This document shows positions 1 to 5,978 of a stretch of DNA of 10,588 bases, piece after piece. The first letter of the stretch is position 1. Each line of letters starts with the position of its first letter. The stretch covers positions 1-10,588 of the forward strand of contig CALBHK010000358.1 in NCBI GenBank assembly GCA_937894565.1. The letters run 5' to 3'. The notes under the pieces are model-generated. The model was not told the DNA's origin, ran no database searches, and saw nothing but the letters and a program-made list of their open reading frames with translations. Origin of the DNA: an uncultured Chlamydiae bacterium. Lineage in GTDB: Bacteria > Chlamydiota > Chlamydiia > Chlamydiales > CALBHK01. Position numbers and translations under genes: made by a program.

Positions 1-1
1 A

Positions 2-847
2 AAAATCATCCTTTTTATTTTCGTCTTACTGCTTCTTTTTGCCGGATTTAAGTTTACTCGCTTTAAGCTCAATGACGATTTTATGATCTCTAATATCTAT
101 GGAAAATTACAGCATGAAGAGAGCTGGCAGCAAGAGCCTCCTGCAAACTTAAATGCTCTCTTAAATCAGCCCTTTTATTATCTTGGGAAAGGATGCCAGA
201 GCTATGTCTTTGGCTCGCAGGATGGCAAATACGTCATTAAATTTCTCAAACATCAGCACTTGCGCAATGGCTGGTGGTGGAAAATGCTTCCCCTTCCTAC
301 ATCTCTTTCTAATAAATTAGCTTACAAGCGCAAACAAAAGCAGGAGATCTTTAATTCCATAGCCAGTGCCTCTTTAATCGCAGCAAATGAACTCAAGCAA
401 GAAACGGGCGTCATTTATGCACATATGGACCTCTCTACTGGCTTTCCCACCATACAAATTACCGATCTCTTAAATAATTTTTATGAGGTGGATTTGAACC
501 AAGTTGAATTTATTGTTCAAAAAAGAGTTCTTCCCGCTTTAACCTTGCTACAGGAACTTGCACAAAAAGAAGACCATAAAGGCTTTCAAGAAATGATGAC
601 TAAAATTTTAAAACTACTTGCCCACCGCTTTGAAAAAGGTTTCTACGATAATGACCGCGCTACTTTACAAAATGTGGGCTTCACAGAAGAAGGAAAAGCA
701 GTGATTGTGGATACAGGGAAATTAGATAAGGGCGCTCATGGAGATTACAAACCGATGCTGCGTCGGCGCCTTGTTCAAATCCGCAAGCAAATTCATGCTG
801 AATTTCCAATCTTTCAGCAGGATATTGATTACCAATTCCAGGTGTAA
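2..847 (+). CDS. Kinase-fold membrane-anchored protein, 5' partial
   Basis: The first ATG is at 83, but the frame is open back to position 2. The 27 extra codons encode a hydrophobic stretch (KIILFIFVLLLLFAGF) followed by basic residues, so the real start lies before the window and the protein probably has an N-terminal membrane anchor or uncleaved signal. Counting from the ATG at 83, residues 35-43 (GKGCQSYVF) look like a glycine-rich loop and YVIKF (Lys53) like the ATP-contacting lysine. FYDNDRATLQN (Asp189, Asp191, Asn197) resembles a catalytic loop, and VDTGKL (Asp210) sits where a DFG motif would be. The loop spacing is not canonical, so activity is uncertain. The substrate is unknown. 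It could be a pseudokinase or a phosphotransferase-like protein. The 3' end overlaps the convergent barrel remnant by 19 bases. Confidence 0.75.
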   Translation, partial: KIILFIFVLLLLFAGFKFTRFKLNDDFMISNIYGKLQHEESWQQEPPANLNALLNQPFYYLGKGCQSYVFGSQDGKYVIKFLKHQHLRNGWWWKMLPLPTSLSNKLAYKRKQKQEIFNSIASASLIAANELKQETGVIYAHMDLSTGFPTIQITDLLNNFYEVDLNQVEFIVQKRVLPALTLLQELAQKEDHKGFQEMMTKILKLLAHRFEKGFYDNDRATLQNVGFTEEGKAVIVDTGKLDKGAHGDYKPMLRRRLVQIRKQIHAEFPIFQQDIDYQFQV

Positions 848-1299
848 TTACAGCATTTTTCAATAAAGATGGGGTGATTTCTCTGAACAGATTGTAATAT
901 CTTCCCCGTATAACCGCTAGCAAATGGGATTGTCACGCAAAGCTGACTTTGAATCTGCACCCGATTCACCGAGTCATAGCAACATTTAACTTGAACTGAA
1001 AGAAAAGAGTTGTAGGAGATTTCAATTCTCCCCTCTCCTCCAAGATACTGTTCTCGTTTTGAGAAATAGTAATAAGGTCCAAATGCTCCCTCTGCTGTTA
1101 GATAATTGCGAAGAAAGAACTTCTTTGCAATCTCCATATTAATACCTTTATTCAAACGCTGTTCATCATAACAAGTTGCTCGATAATCCCCAATATAGTG
1201 ATTGTAAATTTTTTCACCAGAATAATACTTTTGTCGCCCAACAGGAATGTAAAAGTTAACACGGGCATCTATATAATTTCCAAACCACTCTAACCTCAT
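829..1299 (-). pseudogene. Outer-membrane beta-barrel remnant, 5' end removed at the IS
   Basis: The remaining 156 codons show alternating polar and aromatic strands (for example DARVNFYIPVG, AFGPYYYF, GGEGRIEISY, QLCVTIPF). They end in a short tail with NHPIFIEK and a terminal TWNW. This pattern matches the barrel-like outer-membrane domains (inverse-autotransporter style) common in environmental chlamydiae, as I recall them. The only available start codon (1299-1297) lies inside the terminal repeat of the IS, and the frame meets a stop (TAG) at 1320-1318, also inside the IS. No signal peptide or N-terminal half is present, and the missing part is not found on the far side of the IS. The gene is therefore a broken fragment. 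Product assignment is moderate; truncation is clear. Confidence 0.65.
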
Positions 1300-1325
1300 T
1301 CCCCGGAAAAATTGTACCTAGGTTT
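1294..1325 (+). repeat. IS left terminal inverted repeat
   Basis: This repeat pairs with the reverse complement of 2976-3007 over 32 bases with one difference (C at 1301). It also supplies the ATG from which the truncated barrel frame would start on the minus strand. The outer limit is set by the loss of symmetry at 1293. Confidence 0.9.
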
Positions 1326-1368
1326 ACTGCAACCCCCTGAATAAAAACAGATTAGCCTTATTTTATAG

Positions 1369-1397
1369 TTGATTTTTTACTTTTTCATAGGTCTAAT
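1369..1397 (+). promoter_or_regulatory. Candidate transposase promoter
   Basis: TTGATT (1369-1374), a 17-bp spacer and TCTAAT (1392-1397) match sigma70-type -35 and -10 boxes at 4/6 and 5/6. The -10 box lies at the centre of the adjacent 34-bp palindrome, so a transcript starting near 1404 would carry only its second half. Found by eye only. Confidence 0.5.
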
Positions 1398-1413
1398 TAG
1401 ACCTATGAAAAAG
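1380..1413. promoter_or_regulatory. Perfect 34-bp palindrome before the transposase start
   Basis: The sequence from 1380 to 1413 is its own reverse complement; its core is CATAGGTCTAATTAGACC. It ends inside the purine run AAGGGG (1411-1416), the likely ribosome binding site for the ATG at 1424. A transcript entering from outside the IS would fold this into a long hairpin covering the start of that site, whereas a transcript from the internal promoter would not. It could instead be a protein-binding operator over the -10 box. Confidence 0.7.
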
Positions 1414-1423
1414 GGGTCCATGT

Positions 1424-2983
1424 ATGTCGTGCCGAATCAACCAGATTAATAAAAATACAGGTGTTACTTATGTTTACGAGTCTGTTTCACACTGGGATAA
1501 AGAAAAAAAACAGTCACGAAACAAAAAAATTTGCATTGGTAAACTTGATTCACACGGGGTGTTCATCCCATCGATGCGCCTTACGCCAGATCAAGCTGCT
1601 GCTAGAGACCCAATTGTTACCGCATCTGCTGAAATTGTAGGCCCCTTTATCATTCTTGACAGCATTACCGACAAACTGGGTTTGAAAAATTTATTAAAGT
1701 CTTGCTTTCCTCAGCAATGCCAGCAAATCCTGACGATGGCTTACTACCTCACTTCAACTGGAGGGCCTTTAAGTCATTGCGAAACGTGGTGTAAGAGTCA
1801 CGAACCTTCTCTTGCAGAATCTTTGGCCAGTCAGCGCATTAGCGAGATTCTTCACTCCATTGGCATCGATGGAAAGCAAACTTTTCTCGCCAAATGGATG
1901 AATAAAGTCTTGGAGGAAGATTATCTCTGCTACGATATCACTTCGATCTCTTCGTATTCAGAACTCAACGAATATATCAAATATGGACATAACCGAGATA
2001 AAGACAAGTTGCCTCAGTTAAATCTTGCAGTGCTTTTTGGTCAAAAGGGACGCCTACCTGTGTATTTTGAACGAACACCAGGAAATATTACTGACGTGAC
2101 CACCTTGCATAACCTTTTAAAGACGTTCAAAGCGTTAGAGGTTAAAACCCTTCATTATGTAATGGACAAAGGGTTTTATAGTAAAAAAAACGTTAATGAA
2201 CTAATTGCTTCAAAGGACAAATTTCTTTTATCAGTCCCTTTGAATAATAAGTGGGTACAGCATGTCATCGATGGTGTTTATAAAACCATTCATGGGCCAG
2301 AAGGATATCAAAAGCTTGATAACGAAATTCTCTATGTTCACTCTTGCTTATATCCCTGGGGAGAGAACAACCGCCGCTGCTACCTACATCTTTACTACAA
2401 TGCTCAAGCTCGAGCGAATGCCGTTGACAGATTCAATGAAGATCTAGTTGGGTACAGGAAGGAACTAGAGTCGGGAAAACTAATTAGCGAGCACCAAGAA
2501 GCCTATGATACGTTCTTTGTTGTAAAGACCACTCGCAAGAGAGGGACAAAGGTTTCCTATAATACTGAAGCAGCCAGTGAGTATATTAATCGCTATTCAG
2601 GCTTTCAGGCATTGTTGAGCAATGGCATTAAAGATCCAGTAGAAGCTCTACAGATTTACCGGGATAAAGATGTGGTGGAAAAGTGCTTCGATGATTTAAA
2701 AAACCAGCTTGATATGAAGCGTCTGCGAATGCACAGCTCGGCTACCGTTGACGGTAGACTTTTTGTCCAATTCATTGCACTAATCTATATAAGTGCTTTG
2801 CGCAAAGAAATGAGAAAGTCTGGGCTAATTGAACAATACACGGTTCGTGAACTTCTCCAGGAAATGGAAACATTGACGAAAGTTAAGTACTCAGGGAAGT
2901 ACGGTCACATTCTTACTGAAGTGACAAAATCTCAGCGCAAAATTCTAAAAGACCTAAATATTGAGATTCCTAGTAAAACCTAG
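1424..2983 (+). CDS. IS transposase, DDE type (IS1634/IS4-like)
   Basis: The 519-residue protein catalyses cut-and-paste movement of the surrounding element. The acidic triad is visible as Asp171 (YDITSISS), Asp248 (VMDKGFYSKKN) and Glu419 in YRDKDVVEKCFDDLK. The last fits the Y-(2)-[RK]-(3)-E-(6)-K signature of this superfamily with Tyr412, Lys415, Glu419 and Lys426. An insertion of mixed alpha/beta sequence between the second Asp and the Glu (about residues 270-400) is usual for the IS4 superfamily. The N-terminal 50 residues are basic and probably bind the terminal repeats. The start at 1424 follows AAGGGG by seven bases; an ATG at 1420 is out of frame. No frameshift or premature stop is seen, so it may be active. 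Confidence 0.93.
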   Translation: MSCRINQINKNTGVTYVYESVSHWDKEKKQSRNKKICIGKLDSHGVFIPSMRLTPDQAAARDPIVTASAEIVGPFIILDSITDKLGLKNLLKSCFPQQCQQILTMAYYLTSTGGPLSHCETWCKSHEPSLAESLASQRISEILHSIGIDGKQTFLAKWMNKVLEEDYLCYDITSISSYSELNEYIKYGHNRDKDKLPQLNLAVLFGQKGRLPVYFERTPGNITDVTTLHNLLKTFKALEVKTLHYVMDKGFYSKKNVNELIASKDKFLLSVPLNNKWVQHVIDGVYKTIHGPEGYQKLDNEILYVHSCLYPWGENNRRCYLHLYYNAQARANAVDRFNEDLVGYRKELESGKLISEHQEAYDTFFVVKTTRKRGTKVSYNTEAASEYINRYSGFQALLSNGIKDPVEALQIYRDKDVVEKCFDDLKNQLDMKRLRMHSSATVDGRLFVQFIALIYISALRKEMRKSGLIEQYTVRELLQEMETLTKVKYSGKYGHILTEVTKSQRKILKDLNIEIPSKT

Positions 2984-3007
2984 GTACAATTTTTCCGGGA
3001 AATGAGG
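2976..3007 (-). repeat. IS right terminal inverted repeat
   Basis: This is the partner of the repeat at 1294-1325. It contains the TAG stop (2981-2983) of the transposase. Two bases (AA) separate it from the MITE-like element that follows. Confidence 0.9.
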
Positions 3008-3009
3008 AA

Positions 3010-3168
3010 GGAAGTGTGTATGAATAAATTAAACGTTTGGGCATCGCGAAAGCTCTCGCGGTTGAACGATCGGAAATGACCCTGTATTATTAATACAGGG
3101 TCATTTCCGATCATTCAAGCCCGTGGCTTTGGAAAGTCCAAACATTTAATTTATTCATACACACTTCC
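3010..3168. mobile_element. 159-bp MITE-like palindromic element
   Basis: Terminal inverted repeats at 3010-3040 and 3138-3168 (31 bp, one mismatch) begin GGAAGTGTGTATGAATAAAT. The centre is a second long palindrome (3062-3118). The element has no coding capacity. CTTCC at the right end is followed by TAA, and TAA also precedes the IS on the left (1291-1293), so a TAA target duplication is possible if the IS later inserted at the left junction. The GGAAG tip and a TNA-type target recall IS5-family ends, but that link is from memory. The right repeat supplies the last five codons and the stop of the NifU-like gene. Confidence 0.75.
3062..3118. repeat. Central palindrome of the MITE-like element
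   Basis: Arms 3062-3089 and 3091-3118 are 28 bases each, with one mismatch, around a single T at 3090. The core arm reads GATCGGAAATGACCCTGTAT. Transcribed, it would form a very stable hairpin, which could end transcription from either side. Confidence 0.85.
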
Positions 3169-3534
3169 TAATTGCGGCACAACGACCAACTTCGCGCACA
3201 CTCGATTTCTTAGAGTGTGCTGAATAAAAGAAAGTGTGGCCCCCAATGACGATAAGCACGAAGTGCAATTTCCTTGATAGGCAATTTTAAGTTGAAAATC
3301 TGGCGTAAGCTCAACCACTTCAATGCCCCCTGCATCCATCGCAATATAGGGGCGCACTTCACTATTAAGAACTTCTTCAATCACTGCTAGTTTTTGCCTC
3401 TCCTCCAACGCCTCCCATCCAGGATATCCCTCGCCTCCTTCATGATCCTTTAAAGGAGAAGGAGGAGCTATGTAATTAAGCGCAAATGGAATATCAGTGC
3501 ATTGCGTAGCTGCATGATCGATAGCTTCGAGCAC
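3151..3534 (-). CDS. NifU-like protein, C-terminal (Nfu-type) part
   Basis: A 127-codon frame opens at a GTG that overlaps the stop of the upstream frame (TAGTG). Residues about 55-115 form an Nfu-like iron-sulfur scaffold domain: VLNSEVRPYIAMDAGGIEVVEL leads to GNCTSC with Cys90 and Cys93 (CxxC). These proteins assemble or carry Fe-S clusters in the cytosol. The frame also reads sensibly upstream of the GTG (FPAETYPHLNLV), which suggests the two frames were or are one protein of about 237 residues. As I recall, chlamydial NifU-like proteins are single chains of that size. The last five residues and stop come from the MITE-like repeat. It could be made by frameshifting at 3573-3579, by reinitiation at the GTG, or not at all if the locus is decayed. 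Confidence 0.7.
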   Translation of the reverse strand: MLEAIDHAATQCTDIPFALNYIAPPSPLKDHEGGEGYPGWEALEERQKLAVIEEVLNSEVRPYIAMDAGGIEVVELTPDFQLKIAYQGNCTSCLSSLGATLSFIQHTLRNRVCAKLVVVPQLGSVYE

Positions 3535-3863
3535 TAAATTAAGATGGGGATAGGTTTCTGCAGGAAACCCCCGTTTTTTACCCTTTCCTGCACCTGCTGT
3601 TCTAATAAATCAGCAGATAAACGCCTTGCCTGATCATAATTTTTTCCCGATAAAATTTCACAAGCAATCTCAGCAGCACCAATAAGCGCCGACTGCCCAA
3701 ATACCTGAAAGCGGCAATCGATAATCACTCCATCCTGGGGATCAAGTAACCAATAAAGCGTAATGAAATTACCATCTTCTAATGATCCTGCCTTGCCAAC
3801 TGCCAAACGCAGTTTACGTTCCTTAGGAAGTGTGTATGAATAAATTAATTGATGTAAACTCAT
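3534..3863 (-). CDS. NifU-like protein, N-terminal (IscU-like) part
   Basis: This 109-codon frame contains an IscU-fold segment (LYWLLDPQDGVIIDCRFQVFG, then SALIGAAEIACEILSGKNYD). The usual IscU cluster ligands are not in their usual contexts: the YGCGS-type cysteine is replaced by FGQS, and only Cys50 and Cys68 remain. The domain may therefore be structural or may bind partners. The ATG at 3863 is preceded by TAGGAT, a short-spaced Shine-Dalgarno-like run, and by an in-frame stop. Codons 5-13 (LIYSYTLP) fall in a 26-bp copy of the MITE tip, so the native N-terminus may have been altered. The true reading frame probably continues into the downstream Nfu-like part. It is transcribed divergently from the transketolase gene. 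Confidence 0.7.
   Translation of the reverse strand: MSLHQLIYSYTLPKERKLRLAVGKAGSLEDGNFITLYWLLDPQDGVIIDCRFQVFGQSALIGAAEIACEILSGKNYDQARRLSADLLEQQVQERVKNGGFLQKPIPILI
3553..3589 (-). promoter_or_regulatory. Candidate programmed -1 frameshift signal in the NifU-like locus
   Basis: On the minus strand the zero frame reads GTA AAA AAC, giving the heptamer A AAA AAC at 3579-3573. A -1 slip moves exactly into the frame that encodes the Nfu-like domain. AGGAAAGGG (3589-3581) lies one base upstream and could act as an internal Shine-Dalgarno stimulator. Three bases downstream, GGTTTC (3569-3564) pairs perfectly with GAAACC (3558-3553) around a 5-base loop, and an outer GGG could pair with CCC past a 3-base bulge. 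All parts of a dnaX-like signal are visible. A simple indel in the A6 or G5 run remains possible. Confidence 0.45.
3823..3848 (+). repeat. Solitary MITE tip copy inside the NifU-like 5' end
   Basis: These 26 bases (TTA plus the 23-base tip beginning GGAAGTGTGTATG) are identical to the reverse complement of 3146-3171 and match the MITE left tip from GGAAG onward (3010-3032). Similarity ends at 3849, so only a tip is left or was copied. It lies in the coding frame and encodes part of the N-terminus. Confidence 0.8.
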
Positions 3864-3895
3864 ATCCTAAAGGGTCTATTCAGTCACTTTTTTTC

Positions 3896-3925
3896 TTGAT
3901 TCATTACCTCGTCTAAAGCTACGAT
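3896..3925 (+). promoter_or_regulatory. Candidate promoter of the transketolase-haem operon
   Basis: TTGATT (3896-3901), an 18-bp spacer and TACGAT (3920-3925) resemble sigma70-type boxes. Initiation near 3932 would place the ATG at 3924 outside the transcript, which supports the start at 3957. The spacer is one base longer than ideal. No clear promoter was found for the divergent NifU-like gene in the same 93-bp gap. Confidence 0.4.
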
Positions 3926-3956
3926 GCTAGTAATCATCTTATCTGAGGTAAACCAA

Positions 3957-5978
3957 ATGAAAGTCGATCAAAAAGTAGTCCGCCAAAACGTCCTTTCTTC
4001 CCAAGAAAAAGAAATGCTATTCAAGATAGCCGGCACGATCCGTCAGCTAGCAATCGATGCGACGTGCAAAGCAGATTCGGGCCATCCCGGCATGCCTATG
4101 GGCTGCGCGGAGTTGGGTGCCTATTTGTATGGCTATGCTTTAAAACACAATCCTAAAAATCCGAATTGGCTGGGACGTGATCGCTTGATTTTATCTGCTG
4201 GGCATGGCTCCATGTGGCTCTATGCTTGTTTACACCTTTCTGGCTTTAATCTTTCTCTTGAAGACATTACAAATTTTCGCCAGCTTCACTCTAAAACGCC
4301 CGGCCACCCTGAAAAATTGGACACGGAGGGGGTAGAGACGACAACGGGTCCTTTGGGACAAGGTTTTGGCAATGCCGTAGGAACAGCTTTGGGATTTAAA
4401 ATTTTACAAGAAAAATTTTATTCTGAAGATTTTTCTCTTTTCAATAACAAAATTTACTGCTTGGCCGGAGATGGCTGCATGATGGAGGGGATCAGCGCTG
4501 AAGTCTCTTCGTTGGCTGGTCATTTGAAATTAGACAATTTGATTGTCATCTATGATTCCAACCGTATTTCATTGGACGGTCCATTGGAAGACTCAATGTC
4601 GGAAGATACCAAAGCCCGCTATTTGAGTTATGGATGGGATGTCGAAGAGGTTGATGGGCATGATCTGCAAGCTATTCATCGTTGCATTCAGCATGTGCGA
4701 GCGAACCAAGAGAAACCAACTTTAATTATAGCGCGTACTATCATTGGAAAAGGAGCTCCGACTTTAGCCGGAACGCATAAAGTGCATGGTTCACCTCTTA
4801 AAGCAGAGGAGGCAAAGGCCGCTAAAGAGGCGTTAGGTCTTTCTGCAGAGCCTTTTTATGTGCCCTCTGTTGTCAAAGAATACTTTGCTGAAAAACTTCA
4901 AAAAGATGCCTCAATAGAGCTGAATTGGCATCAACAGTTAAATCAGTGGGGAGAGCGTTATCCAGAAAAGATTGTGCAATTTGACCGTATGTCTATGCCC
5001 TCTTTTTCTGCTGAATTAGAACAGAAAATAGAAGCTTTAGAAATTAAATCTCCTGTTGCAGGAAGAACAGCCTCTCAAGGGATGATTAATTTCCTTGCTG
5101 ATGAACTGCCCCAGCTTTATGGAGGTTCTGCCGATCTGTCTTGTTCCGATATGACAATGATCAACAAGCATGGGGTAATTAAGCCAGGTAACTTTCATGG
5201 TAGGAACATCAAGTTTGGAGTTAGAGAATTTGGCATGGCAGCAATGGCCACAGGGCTTTCGCAAACAGGAATGATCTTGCCTTTTGTGGGCACTTTTTTA
5301 ACCTTTTCTGATTACATGCGCAATGCAATCCGTTTAGCGGCCCTGCAGAAACAGCAAGTTATCTATCAATTTACCCACGATTCTATCTTTTTAGGAGAAG
5401 ATGGCCCGACTCACCAACCTGTAGAGCATTTTTGTGCTTTACGTGCGATTCCTAATTTGCAGGTGATTCGTCCAGCTGATGCATGGGAGGTTAAAATGGC
5501 CTGGATTGCCGCTTTACGCTATGAGGGGCCAACAGCCATTATTTTATCCAGACAAAACTTGCCCGCAATAGATAGCACGCAAATTCCCTATCATAAGGGA
5601 TTGGGACGAGGGGCTTATATTGTGAAAAAAGAAGAAAACAAACCCGACTACACTTTAATTGCTACGGGTTCTGAACTCTCTTTGGCAATGGATACTGCAG
5701 CTGCCCTTAAGCGTCATGGAAAAGATGTCAGAGTTGTCTCTATGCCTTGCTGGGAACTTTTTGAGGAACAAACACCTAAATACCGCGCTCAGATATTAGG
5801 CGGCGATATTGGTAAGAGAGTGAGCATTGAGGCGGGAATCTCTCAGGGGTGGCATCGTTATATCGGCATGGATGGTACAGCCATTTCAATAGAAACGTTT
5901 GGCTTGTCTGCTCCTTATCGTCAATTGCAAGAAGAGTTTGGCTTTACGGTAGAACGCATTTTAGAAGAGATTCTATGA
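3957..5978 (+). CDS. tkt: Transketolase
   Basis: A thiamine-diphosphate enzyme of the non-oxidative pentose phosphate pathway that moves two-carbon units between ketose and aldose phosphates in the cytosol. With the start at 3957 it has 673 residues, the usual family length. That ATG follows GAGG (3945-3948) by eight bases, while the longer frame from 3924 lacks a good site. Visible motifs are SGHPGMP (His43), AGHGS (His83), GDGCMMEGIS (171-180, ThDP/metal site), NRISLDG (Asn202), KVHGSP (His277), FGVREFGM (Glu424, which activates the cofactor) and HDSIFLGEDGPTHQP (His474, Asp475, His486). Domains run ThDP-binding, pyrimidine-binding, C-terminal. It is first in an operon and overlaps hemE by ATGA. 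Confidence 0.97.
   Translation: MKVDQKVVRQNVLSSQEKEMLFKIAGTIRQLAIDATCKADSGHPGMPMGCAELGAYLYGYALKHNPKNPNWLGRDRLILSAGHGSMWLYACLHLSGFNLSLEDITNFRQLHSKTPGHPEKLDTEGVETTTGPLGQGFGNAVGTALGFKILQEKFYSEDFSLFNNKIYCLAGDGCMMEGISAEVSSLAGHLKLDNLIVIYDSNRISLDGPLEDSMSEDTKARYLSYGWDVEEVDGHDLQAIHRCIQHVRANQEKPTLIIARTIIGKGAPTLAGTHKVHGSPLKAEEAKAAKEALGLSAEPFYVPSVVKEYFAEKLQKDASIELNWHQQLNQWGERYPEKIVQFDRMSMPSFSAELEQKIEALEIKSPVAGRTASQGMINFLADELPQLYGGSADLSCSDMTMINKHGVIKPGNFHGRNIKFGVREFGMAAMATGLSQTGMILPFVGTFLTFSDYMRNAIRLAALQKQQVIYQFTHDSIFLGEDGPTHQPVEHFCALRAIPNLQVIRPADAWEVKMAWIAALRYEGPTAIILSRQNLPAIDSTQIPYHKGLGRGAYIVKKEENKPDYTLIATGSELSLAMDTAAALKRHGKDVRVVSMPCWELFEEQTPKYRAQILGGDIGKRVSIEAGISQGWHRYIGMDGTAISIETFGLSAPYRQLQEEFGFTVERILEEIL

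Larger units (their letters stand above)
1294..3007 (+). mobile_element. Insertion sequence, IS1634/IS4-like DDE group, complete
   Basis: A 1714-bp element encoding one transposase is bounded by terminal inverted repeats at 1294-1325 and 2976-3007 (32 bp, one mismatch at position 8). The tips begin CCTCATT and the inner part contains CCTAGG. The transposase stop codon lies inside the right repeat. I see no target-site duplication: the left flank ends CTCTAA and the right flank begins AAGGAAG, sharing only AA. IS1634-type elements can make very long, variable duplications, so a lack of short ones is not decisive. A rearrangement after insertion would also explain it, because the barrel gene it cut does not resume on the right. 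Confidence 0.9.

Noticed and set aside
681..923. 80-codon minus-strand frame
   Set aside because: It overlaps the kinase-like gene and the barrel remnant in another frame, with no family features; a shadow.
3010..3168. CRISPR-like repeat
   Set aside because: The repeats are inverted, only two copies flank one palindromic core, and there are no regular spacers or cas genes.
3924..3956. Upstream ATG extending transketolase by 11 residues
   Set aside because: It lies at the predicted -10 box, lacks a ribosome binding site, and the start at 3957 has a well-spaced GAGG.
5037..5264. 75-codon minus-strand frame inside transketolase
   Set aside because: Antisense to a highly conserved coding region and without recognisable motifs; its cysteine and histidine content reflects the opposite strand.
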